A DNA stretch of 44,391 nucleotides from Minwuia sp. (GTDB lineage Bacteria > Pseudomonadota > Alphaproteobacteria > Minwuiales > Minwuiaceae), in NCBI GenBank assembly GCA_029213165.1, contig JARGNO010000030.1, positions 1 through 44,391 on the forward strand. The letters are read 5' to 3'. Of this stretch, positions 8,526-18,787 are shown piece by piece. Both the position numbers and the translations under genes were made by a program. The notes under the pieces were generated by a model. That model was not told the origin of the DNA. It worked only from the letters and a program-made list of their open reading frames with translations, and made no database searches. Position 1 is the stretch's first letter, and every line of letters begins with the position of its first letter.

Positions 8526-9659
8526 ATGACCTTCGCCCTCTCCGAAGAACAGCAGATGCTGCGTGACAGTGTCGAGCGTTTCGTGGCCCAGGATTACGGG
8601 TTTGATGTTCGCCGCAAGCTGGCGGAATCCGATCTTGGATACAGTTCCCGCAATTGGCAGACCTTCGCCGAACTCGGCTGGCTGTCAGTGCCCTTCGCGG
8701 AGGGGAACGGCGGCTTCGGCGGCAGCTTGCGTGATGTCGCGACCATGACGGAGGCGTTCGGCAAGGGACTTGTCACGGAGCCGTTCGTGCCCTGTCTCGT
8801 ACTGGGCGGGCGACTGGTCGAGATGCTGGGCAGCGCGGAGCAGCGACAGCATATCCTGCCAGCTGTCATCGCCGGAACCTCACAGCTTGCCCTCGCACAT
8901 ACCGAGCGCCGCGCCGCCGGCAATCCGGCCTGCGTCGGTTGTGTCGTCCAGGCGGATGGAGACGATTACCTGATCAGTGGCGAAAAGCACATGGTGCTGA
9001 ACGGGCCGGGCGCTGACGTGCTGCTGGTCTCCGCCCGCTCAGGCGGTGCGGAACGGGACCGGCAGGGTGTCGAGCTGTTCACCGTCGATGCGCGGGCTGA
9101 CGGCATCCGACGTCGCGACTACCCCACGATAGACGGACTGCGCGCTGCCGATATCACCTTCGACAGGGTGCGGGTCACTGGTGCCGCGAGGCTGGGAAAT
9201 TCCGATACGAACACCGATGCCGTCGAAGCCGTGATCGATGAGGCAATCATCGCCTGCTGCGCGGAAGCCGTTGGCGTCATGGAGGTGCTGGTCCGGGACA
9301 CGGTTGAATATGCCCGGACGCGAAAGCAGTTCGGCACGCCGATCGGCAAGTTCCAGGCGCTGCAGCACAGGATGGTGGACATGTTCGTGGCGCAGGAACA
9401 GTCCCGCGCCCTGCTGGTTCAGGTCATCGGGGACTTCCGGGCCGGGGGCGCGGCGGCTCGCAGGGCAGCCTCCGCCATCAAGGTGCACGTCAGCCGCTCG
9501 GCCCGGCTGATCGGTGAACAGGCCATCCAGATCCATGGCGGCATGGGGACCACAGACGAATTGCACATCGGTCACTACGTCAAGCGCCTGCTGGCTATCG
9601 AGGCCCTTTTCGGCGACACCGACTACCATCTGGACCGATACGCCACGCTGGTTGACTGA
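8526..9659 (+). CDS. Acyl-CoA dehydrogenase (PimD-like small subunit)
   Basis: A 377-residue FAD-dependent acyl-CoA dehydrogenase. It has the expected N-terminal helical domain (LSEEQQMLRDSVERFV), middle beta domain (ALAHTERRAAG, DYLISGEKHMVLNG) and C-terminal helical domain ending in IQIHGGMGTTDELHIGHYVKR, which resembles the PimD/FadE-type partner of heteromeric acyl-CoA dehydrogenases. It starts five bases after the frameshifted PimC-like gene. In heteromeric enzymes both subunits are needed, so loss of the first may leave this one without a partner. It ends 30 bases from the convergent ask gene. Substrate class (dicarboxylyl-CoA, branched or cyclic acyl-CoA) is not readable. Confidence 0.88.
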   Translation: MTFALSEEQQMLRDSVERFVAQDYGFDVRRKLAESDLGYSSRNWQTFAELGWLSVPFAEGNGGFGGSLRDVATMTEAFGKGLVTEPFVPCLVLGGRLVEMLGSAEQRQHILPAVIAGTSQLALAHTERRAAGNPACVGCVVQADGDDYLISGEKHMVLNGPGADVLLVSARSGGAERDRQGVELFTVDARADGIRRRDYPTIDGLRAADITFDRVRVTGAARLGNSDTNTDAVEAVIDEAIIACCAEAVGVMEVLVRDTVEYARTRKQFGTPIGKFQALQHRMVDMFVAQEQSRALLVQVIGDFRAGGAAARRAASAIKVHVSRSARLIGEQAIQIHGGMGTTDELHIGHYVKRLLAIEALFGDTDYHLDRYATLVD

Positions 9660-9689
9660 CGGGTGCCGCAATGTCACTGGCCGCATCGG

Positions 9690-11111
9690 TCAGGCGACTT
9701 TCCTCAATTCCTCCGCCGCAGGCACTTCGATGAAGCTGCGGTGCAGGGCACGGATGGCAGGCTGCAGGTCGTCGCGTTCGAATATGAACTGTACATCCAC
9801 ATTGCGCGGACCCTGGCTGGCGCCGAGGGCCGCCAGACCTGCGTCGGCAATCGTGCGCAACCCGTGCGTAAGTACGGACAGGCCGCCAAGGTCTCTTCCG
9901 ATCACGGACACCATGGACATTGGCCGGGCAAGGATGCGGGCTGAGGGATAGTGGTGTGCAAGATCCTTCTCCACACGTCGCATCACCTTCAGTGAGGAAT
10001 CGAGGTAGTGGGTGATGGTATTGGCGTTCGAGACCTTGGAAACGATCCGCACGTTATGACGGCGCAAGGTCTCCAGGATTGTCGTGTCGTAACCCTTCAC
10101 GCCAACCATGTCCTGTTCGAACAGTTCCAGCGCGATGATGTCCAGACCGGTCAGGATCTCGACCGCGGCCTCTTCTGCGGGCTGGTCGTCGATCAGGGTG
10201 CCGGGGTCATGTGGCTCGAAGGCATTGCGGACACGCAGCGGCACATCGGCCTGACGCAGGGTCTTGGCAGCCTTCGGATGTATCGCCTCCATCCCCATGT
10301 TCGACATCTGGTCGGCGACATCGTAGTTCGTCCGACCGAGCTTGCGTACCAGGTCCACACCCACCAGGTTCGGGTCTGCGGAACACAGGTGGAATTCCTT
10401 GTGGATCGTCGCCTCCCGCGCGCCGGTCAGGGCGGCGAGCCGTGAGAAGGTGACTTCGGAATAGCCGCGATCGAATTCGCGCATCAGGCCCTCGCGACAC
10501 TGGGCGTATCCGGTGACGATCGGCATCTCCGTTGCGGGGTCGATCTGATCCATCGCGCTGTTGATCCGTTCATCCAGCGACAGGTCGGCATCATCCCGCC
10601 AGCCTGACAGGTCGACGCATCGGGCGTTCAGTCCGGCGCGCTGCAGCATCAGGGTCGTGACGAATGAGGAATGCGCCTCACCCAGACCGGAGAGCAACTC
10701 GCGGATCTGCAGCATGTGTTCCGACAGCCGGAAGTGGCCGTAGCCGCAGAGCCGGTGCAGGTCCACCAGGCAGTTGCGCGCGCCCTCGGTCCGGTCGCGC
10801 ACGAAGGCGTTGGCCCGTTCCATGTCGGCGGAATGGTCCAGCACCTTCCTGTGGGCTGCGACCATGGCGGTCACGACACGGTCCATCGCATCGTGCCAGC
10901 CGTGATCATTGTCGGCATTCGCGAACTGGGCGTAGACACCCGGTTCACCGGACTTCTTGTGTTCCAGCAAAAGGTTGGTGATGCCACCAAAGGCCGAAAC
11001 GACGAAGATGCGTCCATAGGGGTCGCCGCCGCCGGTCTGGAACAGCGTTTCACGCAGTTCGTTGACCCGTGCCATTGAGGCACCGCCGATCTTCTCGACT
11101 GTATGTGACAT
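9690..11111 (-). CDS. ask: Aspartate kinase of the ectoine cluster
   Basis: A 473-residue aspartate kinase that feeds aspartyl phosphate into ectoine synthesis. The N-terminal KIGGASMA nucleotide loop and the paired ACT region near the C-terminus (VGVKGYDTTI, RPMSMVSVIGRDL) mark it as the specialised Ask_Ect type, which in other bacteria is described as weakly feedback-regulated. The start at 11111 (MSHTVEKIGG) is chosen over an in-frame start 20 codons upstream because the latter would overlap ectC and precede the conserved N-terminus. Only four bases separate it from the ectC stop. Confidence 0.92.
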   Translation of the reverse strand: MSHTVEKIGGASMARVNELRETLFQTGGGDPYGRIFVVSAFGGITNLLLEHKKSGEPGVYAQFANADNDHGWHDAMDRVVTAMVAAHRKVLDHSADMERANAFVRDRTEGARNCLVDLHRLCGYGHFRLSEHMLQIRELLSGLGEAHSSFVTTLMLQRAGLNARCVDLSGWRDDADLSLDERINSAMDQIDPATEMPIVTGYAQCREGLMREFDRGYSEVTFSRLAALTGAREATIHKEFHLCSADPNLVGVDLVRKLGRTNYDVADQMSNMGMEAIHPKAAKTLRQADVPLRVRNAFEPHDPGTLIDDQPAEEAAVEILTGLDIIALELFEQDMVGVKGYDTTILETLRRHNVRIVSKVSNANTITHYLDSSLKVMRRVEKDLAHHYPSARILARPMSMVSVIGRDLGGLSVLTHGLRTIADAGLAALGASQGPRNVDVQFIFERDDLQPAIRALHRSFIEVPAAEELRKVA

Positions 11112-11115
11112 TTCT

Positions 11116-11511
11116 CTAGGCAACCGCTTCTTGCGCAGGGGCGTAGGAGCCGTCCTCGCGATGCACTTCATTGCCTGTGACGGGCGGGTTGAAACAACAG
11201 GCCATCACCAGTTCTTCCTCCGCGCGCAGGGTATGGTGATCGTGCAGGTTCAGGGCATACATGACGCCCGGACTGATCTGATGTGTTTCACCACTGCCCA
11301 GGTCAGTGATCGTGCCGCGACCCTGAATGCAGTAGACGCTTTCGAAATGGTGCTTGTAGTGGAACGTGTGCTCCGAACCGGCCTTCAGGGTTGTGATGTG
11401 AAAGGAGAACCCCATCCCGTCATCGGCCAGCAGCATCCGGACCGATGTCCAGTCTGCGTCCGCCACATCGCGGTCGGTGTTCCTCAACTTCTCGAGATCG
11501 CGAACAATCAT
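11116..11511 (-). CDS. ectC: L-ectoine synthase EctC
   Basis: A 131-residue cupin that cyclises N-gamma-acetyl-diaminobutyrate to ectoine in the cytoplasm. The iron-ligand positions described for EctC are all present: E57 (HHFESVYCIQG), Y85 and H93. Length is typical (about 130). It follows ectB with a five-base gap and is followed by ask after four bases. Confidence 0.97.
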   Translation of the reverse strand: MIVRDLEKLRNTDRDVADADWTSVRMLLADDGMGFSFHITTLKAGSEHTFHYKHHFESVYCIQGRGTITDLGSGETHQISPGVMYALNLHDHHTLRAEEELVMACCFNPPVTGNEVHREDGSYAPAQEAVA

Positions 11512-11516
11512 GTCTC

Positions 11517-12803
11517 TTACTCCGCTGCCGTGCGCATTGCGGTGGATACATCCCGGGCAGCCTGCCCGAGCATCCCGAATCCTTCGTCGAACAGCGACTC
11601 AGGGGTCGTCAGGGGTGCCAGGATCTTCACCACCTCGTCGTGGGCACCCGAGGTCTCGACGATCAGGCCCAGTTCATAGGCGCGTGCGCAGATCGCCCCC
11701 GCCAGTTCACCGGATCCGACATCGACGCCCTTCATCATGCTCCGCCCCTTCAGGCGCGCGCCGGGCAGCAGGTCCGCGATCTTCTGAAGGCTGCGGGACA
11801 ACCGCTCCGACTTCAGTTCCAGTTCACGCTCGAAGCGGTCATCGGCCCAGAATTTCCTGATGGCCGTGGCTGCGGTCACGAATGCATGGGTGTTGCCGCG
11901 GAATGTGCCGTTGTGCTCGGCAGGGCCGAACACGTCATGGTCCGGTCGTACCAGCACCAGCGCCATCGGCAGGCCGAAGCCCGAAATCGACTTGGCCATC
12001 GTGACCAGGTCGGGCTTCAGTCCCGCCTTCTCGAAGGAGAAGAACTGCCCACTGCGGCCGCAGCCGGCCTGGATGTCATCGATGATCAGCAGTGCACCAT
12101 GGTCACGCGCGATCCGCGCGATGCGGCGCAGCCAGTCAGTGGAGGCGGCATTGAGGCCGCCTTCCCCCTGGATGGTCTCCAGCATGATCGCGGCAGGCGC
12201 GTCGACACCGCCGGACGGGTCAGCGAGCATCTGTTCCAGCAGGGCGGCACTGTCGACACCTTCTGCATAGCCCTCATAGGGCAGCCGTGTCACACCGGAC
12301 GTGTCCATTGCGGCTCCGCCGCGATGGTAGCCATTCCCGGTGGCCGCCAGCGCCCCCATGGTCACACCATGGAAGCCGTTGGTGAAGGCGACGATGTTGG
12401 TTCGCCCGGTGGACTTGCGGGCGATCTTCATGGCGGCTTCCACGGCGTTGGCGCCGGTCGGGCCGGTGAACATGACACGGTGGTCCATGGCCCGCGGTTT
12501 CAGGATGCATTCATCGAAGGCCTGCAGGAAGGCAAGCTTTGCGTCTGTATGCAGGTCCAGGCCCTGTGCAACACCGTCGCCCGCGATGTGCGCGATCAGG
12601 GCGTCCTTCATGTCCGGGTCGTTGTGGCCGTAGTTCAGCGATGAACAGCCGGCAAGGAAGTCGATGTATCGATTGCCGTCGGCGTCGAACAGCTCCGATC
12701 CGCTTGCGCGCGTGAACAGGGCGGGGATGGCGCGGCAATAGGAGCGCGCTGCACTCTCGCGGCGCGAAAACACACCTGTCGTATGGTCCATGTCATTGGG
12801 CAT
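11517..12803 (-). CDS. ectB: Diaminobutyrate-2-oxoglutarate aminotransferase EctB
   Basis: A 428-residue class-III PLP aminotransferase that makes L-2,4-diaminobutyrate from aspartate semialdehyde, using glutamate as amino donor. The PLP lysine is K271 in TMAKSISGFGLPM, and the pyridine-nitrogen aspartate is in LLIIDDIQAGCGRSG. The ATG at 12803 has AGGA eight bases upstream. It lies 39 bases downstream of ectA. There is no ectD hydroxylase gene in the cluster, so the product is expected to be ectoine rather than hydroxyectoine, unless ectD lies elsewhere. Confidence 0.96.
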   Translation of the reverse strand: MPNDMDHTTGVFSRRESAARSYCRAIPALFTRASGSELFDADGNRYIDFLAGCSSLNYGHNDPDMKDALIAHIAGDGVAQGLDLHTDAKLAFLQAFDECILKPRAMDHRVMFTGPTGANAVEAAMKIARKSTGRTNIVAFTNGFHGVTMGALAATGNGYHRGGAAMDTSGVTRLPYEGYAEGVDSAALLEQMLADPSGGVDAPAAIMLETIQGEGGLNAASTDWLRRIARIARDHGALLIIDDIQAGCGRSGQFFSFEKAGLKPDLVTMAKSISGFGLPMALVLVRPDHDVFGPAEHNGTFRGNTHAFVTAATAIRKFWADDRFERELELKSERLSRSLQKIADLLPGARLKGRSMMKGVDVGSGELAGAICARAYELGLIVETSGAHDEVVKILAPLTTPESLFDEGFGMLGQAARDVSTAMRTAAE

Positions 12804-12842
12804 GGGCTGATCCTTTCTGGATGTCGGAAACGGGTAAGGAGG

Positions 12843-13391
12843 TCAGGCCGCGCGTTCGAGCGTGACTTCTCCCGGCAGGGTGATGGTCACCAGATGCTCG
12901 GTGTCCTGCTGCCCCTCGAAATGGATATCTTCCTCGAAATGGGGCTTGTCCCTGATCTTGCCGCCTGCGGTCCTGGCGAGGCTTCTGAACAACGCCCAGG
13001 AGGCTTCATTGTCTTCGGTGATCGTCGTCTTCAGTTCGGCCGCATCTGCGCAGGCGTCACGCTGAAGAAGGTGCATCAGCATCTTCTTTCCCAGTCCGAG
13101 ACCGCGGGCGCGCGGGCTGACAGCCACTTGCCAGACAAAGAAGGCGTCGTCGTTCGGAATCATGTGGCCGGAGATCCAGCCGACGATGTCGCCATCCAGA
13201 TCGGCAACCACGCAGGTATCCCGGAAATGTTCCGCCTGGATGAGGTTGCAGTACATCGAATTCTCGTCGAGTGGCGCGCATTCCTTCACCAGCGCCCAGA
13301 TCGCGGGGCCGTCGGTTGCGACGGGCTTGCGCAGGGCTGGCAGGCGCGCAGGCCTGCTGGATACCGGTTCGCGGTCACTGGAAATGGACAT
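12843..13391 (-). CDS. ectA: L-2,4-diaminobutyric acid acetyltransferase EctA
   Basis: A 182-residue GNAT acetyltransferase that makes N-gamma-acetyl-diaminobutyrate from acetyl-CoA. The conserved EctA stretch SMYCNLIQAEHF and the acetyl-CoA loop RARGLGLGKKML are clear. The start at 13391 (MSISSDREP) has an AGGA ribosome site about five bases upstream and gives the family length; the open frame reaches 45 codons further but without EctA similarity. It is the first gene of ectABC-ask and is divergent from ectR. Confidence 0.95.
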   Translation of the reverse strand: MSISSDREPVSSRPARLPALRKPVATDGPAIWALVKECAPLDENSMYCNLIQAEHFRDTCVVADLDGDIVGWISGHMIPNDDAFFVWQVAVSPRARGLGLGKKMLMHLLQRDACADAAELKTTITEDNEASWALFRSLARTAGGKIRDKPHFEEDIHFEGQQDTEHLVTITLPGEVTLERAA

Positions 13392-13422
13392 TGTTCCTGA
13401 ACTCCAAATTACTTCGATAAGC

Positions 13423-13451
13423 GAAATATATTGAACCGCACAGGATATCAA
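13423..13451 (-). promoter_or_regulatory. Candidate sigma-70 promoter of ectABC-ask
   Basis: Read on the minus strand, TTGATA (13451-13446) is followed after 17 bases by TATTTC, or after 15 bases by TATATT (13430-13425), about 32 bases ahead of the ectA start. The surrounding 232-base gap is AT-rich compared with the window. Confidence 0.4.
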
Positions 13452-13482
13452 CCGTTGCATTGGATATTTCGCGCGCAGACCA

Positions 13483-13502
13483 CCATATGCCGCACGATAT
13501 GG
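13483..13502. promoter_or_regulatory. Inverted repeat in ectA-ectR intergenic region
   Basis: CCATAT and ATATGG arms form a perfect 6-base inverted repeat around an 8-base spacer, about 30 bases upstream of the candidate ectA -35 box. It could be a binding site for the divergent MarR-type EctR, but no known EctR consensus was matched. Confidence 0.3.
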
Positions 13503-13623
13503 CGCCGGTGACCGATCTGGATACATCCCCGGGGAGGTGTGAATACAGTCCCGAGAATTGTTTCGACTTGTCGTTTTAATTTGATCAGTTGAAATAAATC
13601 TGCATTTTCTTCATATTTTCCTG

Positions 13624-14124
13624 ATGGACAGGGCCTCCCACAACAGAACTGACGACAGCCTGATTGCGCTTCGGCGCATCCTGCGTGCCACGGAGGCCTT
13701 CTCGCGTGAACTCGCGCAGTCGGCGGGGGTGACACCAGCCCAGTTGCGCGTGCTTCAGATCGTGGAGCAGCGTGACGGCGTGATTCCGAAGGCACTCGCC
13801 CAGCAGATGCGGGTTGGGCAGGCGACGGTCACGTCACTGGTGGACAAGCTGGTGGCGCAGGGGCTTGTAAGGCGCCAGCCATCGGAAATCGACCGCCGTC
13901 AGACCCATGTGATGATTACCGACAGGGGCAGGGACTGTCTGCGGCAGGCACCCGATGCACAGCAGCAGCGCTACGTCCGCTCCTTTCAGAGCCTTTCGGA
14001 CTGGGAGCAGGCGCAACTGGTTTCATCGCTGGAGCGGGTCGCGGAGATGCTGGATGCAGGGCAATCCGACGCCTCTACGGTACTGGACGCCGGGCGGATC
14101 GATTCAGTCACACGCGACGACTGA
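13624..14124 (+). CDS. ectR: MarR-type regulator of ectoine genes, EctR
   Basis: A 166-residue MarR-family winged-helix protein: VTPAQLRVLQIVEQRDG, QMRVGQATVTSLVDKLVAQG and the wing LVRRQPSEIDRRQTHVMIT. MarR proteins divergent from ectABC are known as EctR, repressors of ectoine synthesis at low salt. The name here rests on that position. No good ribosome site is seen upstream of ATG 13624. Its last 21 bases overlap the end of the convergent oxyR gene. Confidence 0.85.
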   Translation: MDRASHNRTDDSLIALRRILRATEAFSRELAQSAGVTPAQLRVLQIVEQRDGVIPKALAQQMRVGQATVTSLVDKLVAQGLVRRQPSEIDRRQTHVMITDRGRDCLRQAPDAQQQRYVRSFQSLSDWEQAQLVSSLERVAEMLDAGQSDASTVLDAGRIDSVTRDD

Positions 14125-15045
14125 ACTGTCCGGCTGTGCTGTCCCGGACCACTCGGCGGTGCCGGTCCTGTTCCGAACCGCGTCTGCTATGCCCTGCAGT
14201 TGCCCGGCGAGCGGGCTTGTCCGCCGCCAGACAATGCCCACCGTCCGCGCGGGCTGCGGGTCCGGAAATCGTGCGACAGCGACCGGCGCGGATCGGGTTT
14301 CGACCGTCATGGCCATCTCCGGAACCAGCGTGACCCCGAAGCCCGCGCCGACCATCTGCACCAGCGTGGAGAGGGAACTCGCGTCCAGTGTCTCCCGCGG
14401 CGCGGAGGATGCGAGATTGCAGAACGACAGGGCCTGGTCGCGGAAACAGTGGCCTTCCTCCAGCAACAGCAGGCGCATTTCCCGCAGCATCTCGCTGTCG
14501 GGGACCGGGGAATCCGCATCACCGGCAGGCCGCACCAGCAGGAACTTCTCCTCGAAAAGAGGCGCCTCTGTCAGGGTGGGTTCGGAGACAGGCAGGGCCA
14601 CGATGGCCGTATCCAACTGCCCCTCCCGCAGTTCCTGGATCAGGGTCGGGGTCAGGGTCTCGCGGATCATCAGGTCGAGATCCGGATGCAACTCCGTCAG
14701 TGTCTCCACGATGGTCGGCAGCAGATAGGGCGCGATTGTCGGGATGATGCCGATGCGCAACCGCCCGACAAGCCTGTCGCGTGACGCGCGCGCCATGTCA
14801 CCGAGTTCATCGATGGCACGCAGGATGCCGGTCACCCGCTGTGCGGTTTCCTCACCGAACCGGGTCAACCGGATCTGCCTTGCGCCCCGCTCCACGAGCG
14901 TGGTGCCGAGCGTTTCCTCCATCTCCTTGATCTGCATGGACAAGGCAGGCTGGGAAATGGCGCAGGCCTCCGCCGCCCGCCCGAAGTGTCCGTGCCGGGC
15001 CAGGGCATCGAAATAGCGCAATTGTCTGAAGGTCAGGTTCATCAT
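14104..15045 (-). CDS. oxyR: Hydrogen peroxide-responsive LysR regulator OxyR
   Basis: A 313-residue LysR-type regulator with a winged HTH at residues 1-65 (RQLRYFDALARHGHFGRAAE) and a periplasmic-binding-like sensor domain. The sensor motif EEGHCFRDQALSFC carries the two redox cysteines. If translation starts at the second ATG (15042) they are C199 and C208, exactly the E. coli OxyR numbering. Neither start has a good ribosome site. Divergent katG is the expected target. The C-terminal 21 bases overlap the end of ectR. Confidence 0.93.
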   Translation of the reverse strand: MMNLTFRQLRYFDALARHGHFGRAAEACAISQPALSMQIKEMEETLGTTLVERGARQIRLTRFGEETAQRVTGILRAIDELGDMARASRDRLVGRLRIGIIPTIAPYLLPTIVETLTELHPDLDLMIRETLTPTLIQELREGQLDTAIVALPVSEPTLTEAPLFEEKFLLVRPAGDADSPVPDSEMLREMRLLLLEEGHCFRDQALSFCNLASSAPRETLDASSLSTLVQMVGAGFGVTLVPEMAMTVETRSAPVAVARFPDPQPARTVGIVWRRTSPLAGQLQGIADAVRNRTGTAEWSGTAQPDSSVVACD

Positions 15046-15056
15046 CAGGAAAAATT

Positions 15057-15090
15057 ATCAGATCGATCAAAAGATGCAATTTCATCTGAT
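15057..15090. promoter_or_regulatory. Candidate OxyR binding region between oxyR and katG
   Basis: ATCAGAT (15057-15063) and ATCTGAT (15084-15090) form a 7-base inverted repeat with a 20-base spacer, 12 bases from the oxyR start. A further TCTGATC lies at 15109-15115. Spacing suits a LysR-type tetramer, but the classical ATAG-type OxyR half sites are not evident. Confidence 0.35.
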
Positions 15091-15126
15091 CATTCGGCGC
15101 TGGTATCCTCTGATCGTGAAATGAAT

Positions 15127-15150
15127 GGCGGCGCTTCGTTAAGCGCTGCC
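15127..15150 (+). promoter_or_regulatory. Stem-loop in katG leader
   Basis: A 10-base-pair stem (one G-T pair) with a four-base CGTT loop lies 34 bases before the katG start. There is no T-run after it, so it is more likely an mRNA leader structure than a terminator. Confidence 0.45.
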
Positions 15151-15160
15151 ACGCGGCTGA

Positions 15161-17395
<2,235 letters not shown>

Positions 17396-17419
17396 CCCGG
17401 TTCCAAGGCCCGAGTAGTG

Positions 17420-17451
17420 GAAGGCCCGGCCCGTCAGACGGTCGGGCCTTC
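17420..17451. terminator. Hairpin between convergent katG and tetR
   Basis: GAAGGCCCG and CGGGCCTTC form a 9-base stem extended inward by CCGT/ACGG around a three-base loop. It lies 24 bases after katG and 15 bases before the end of the convergent tetR, so it could end both transcripts. No T-run follows. Confidence 0.65.
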
Positions 17452-17466
17452 TGCGTCTGGCGGCAC

Positions 17467-18054
17467 TCAGCGCGCGATCAGGGTTCTGGCGGCTGTCTGC
17501 TGCATGACCTCGATGTACCGCGCCTGCGACCAGCCGCATTCACGGCAGAGATGCTCCCAGTTCCTCACTGAAACCAGCATCCACAACCAGTCGGTCGCTT
17601 CCTCTGACGTCAATCCGTCGAACAGATCCCCATCCGCCTCCAGTGCATCGACAGCCGCTGCGCAGCCCTGCCGCACGGCCTGCATCCGGTCGTTCCACGC
17701 CGTCATCGCCGCCGTGTCGGTATCCTTCATGGCCAGCAGGGCCTTGGCCACGCCGTGAATGATCGGAATGTAATTGCCGAAGGCCCCGATCCATGCCGCC
17801 AGCCGCTCCCGACCCGTCTTCGCCGTCCGGCTGGGTACCAGTCGCCCTTCGATGTCGTTCTTGTCATCCACATGACGGCTGGCCGCGACCAGCAGGTCGG
17901 CACGATTGGGAAAATGCAGGTACAGCGCCTGCCGGCTTATGCCGACCGTCGAAGCAATGTCCGACATGCGTACGCCGCCCCCTCCGCCCGCCTGCAGCAG
18001 GTTCAGGGTGGCCTCCAGGATCCGGTCCCGGGTGGTGTTCTTCTCTGTTGCCAT
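17467..18054 (-). CDS. TetR/AcrR family transcriptional regulator
   Basis: A 195-residue TetR-type repressor. The helix-turn-helix is at about residues 28-50 (VRMSDIASTVGISRQALYLHF), and a run of five glycines precedes it. The C-terminal domain is tryptophan-rich (DWLWMLVSVRNWEHLCRECGW) and likely binds a ligand. It is divergent from an NAD(P)-binding protein gene across an 81-base gap filled by an almost perfect 37-base palindrome, so it probably represses itself and the two plus-strand genes. Confidence 0.88.
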   Translation of the reverse strand: MATEKNTTRDRILEATLNLLQAGGGGGVRMSDIASTVGISRQALYLHFPNRADLLVAASRHVDDKNDIEGRLVPSRTAKTGRERLAAWIGAFGNYIPIIHGVAKALLAMKDTDTAAMTAWNDRMQAVRQGCAAAVDALEADGDLFDGLTSEEATDWLWMLVSVRNWEHLCRECGWSQARYIEVMQQTAARTLIAR

Positions 18055-18070
18055 GGGTTCAGTATGACTT

Positions 18071-18107
18071 CACTTGACATGGTGTCAACTTGACACTATG
18101 TCAAGTG
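18071..18107. promoter_or_regulatory. Double TetR operator, two tandem TTGACA-N3-TGTCAA sites
   Basis: A 37-base palindrome centred on 18089 with 17 of 18 pairs matching. It is made of two 15-base sites, 18074-18088 and 18090-18104, each TTGACA-N3-TGTCAA, set 16 bases apart. The TTGACA arms can also serve as -35 boxes on both strands, so a bound repressor would block both promoters. Confidence 0.75.
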
Positions 18108-18135
18108 ACGTGAACAGCGAAACAGGAGAACGAAA

Positions 18136-18765
18136 ATGAATGTCATCATCTTTGGTGCGACCGGAACTGTTGGTGCCCTGGCGGTGCGCAGGATGCTGGG
18201 TGACGGACACCGGGTAACCGCCTTCGCGCGTCATCCGGAGAAGCTGGAGATCAGTGATCCGGCCCTGGTGCGCATTGCCGGCGATGTCGCTGACGAGACC
18301 TCGGTGTCGGACGCTATCGCAGGGCATGATGCGGTCGTCGTGACGCTTGGCGCCGGCATGTCGCGCAGGAGCGTCGTCCGCTCCGTTGGCACGATGAATG
18401 TCATCAGGGGCATGCAGGCGCACGGTGTCGCCCGGCTGATCTGCCAGTCGACGCTTGGCGCGCACGAGAGCTGGAGCAACCTGAACTTCTTCTGGAAACG
18501 GATCATGTTCGGGCTGCTGCTGCGACCGGTGTTCCTGGATCACGAACTGCAGGAAAGCCTGGTGCGGGCCAGCGGACTGGACTGGACGATTGTCCGCCCC
18601 AGTGCCTTCACGGATGGGCCTGACACGGCGAACTACCGCGAAGGCTTTGACGGGAAGGAGCAGCGCCTGAAGCTGAAGATCTCCCGTGCCGAGGTTGCCG
18701 GGTTTCTCGCCCGTCAGCTTGCGGACCGGCGCTACACGCAACGCGCCGTCGCCATTTCGCATTGA
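18136..18765 (+). CDS. NAD(P)-binding oxidoreductase (atypical SDR, NmrA/YwnB-like)
   Basis: A 209-residue Rossmann protein of the atypical SDR group. The N-terminal dinucleotide loop is FGATGTVGALAV (residues 6-17), and DWTIVRPSAFTDGP near residue 155 is typical of NAD(P)H-binding isomerase-like proteins. No classical YxxxK site is evident. It may be a quinone or flavin reductase or a redox sensor. It is controlled, by position, by the divergent TetR protein and is followed after 22 bases by a DUF1772 membrane protein. Confidence 0.8.
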   Translation: MNVIIFGATGTVGALAVRRMLGDGHRVTAFARHPEKLEISDPALVRIAGDVADETSVSDAIAGHDAVVVTLGAGMSRRSVVRSVGTMNVIRGMQAHGVARLICQSTLGAHESWSNLNFFWKRIMFGLLLRPVFLDHELQESLVRASGLDWTIVRPSAFTDGPDTANYREGFDGKEQRLKLKISRAEVAGFLARQLADRRYTQRAVAISH

Positions 18766-18787
18766 ACCGCAGGGAAGGGGATATCTG

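Noticed and set aside
9650-9696. CTGAC/GTCAG repeat between the acyl-CoA dehydrogenase and ask genes as terminator
   Set aside because: Only five pairs with a long loop and no T-run; not convincing.
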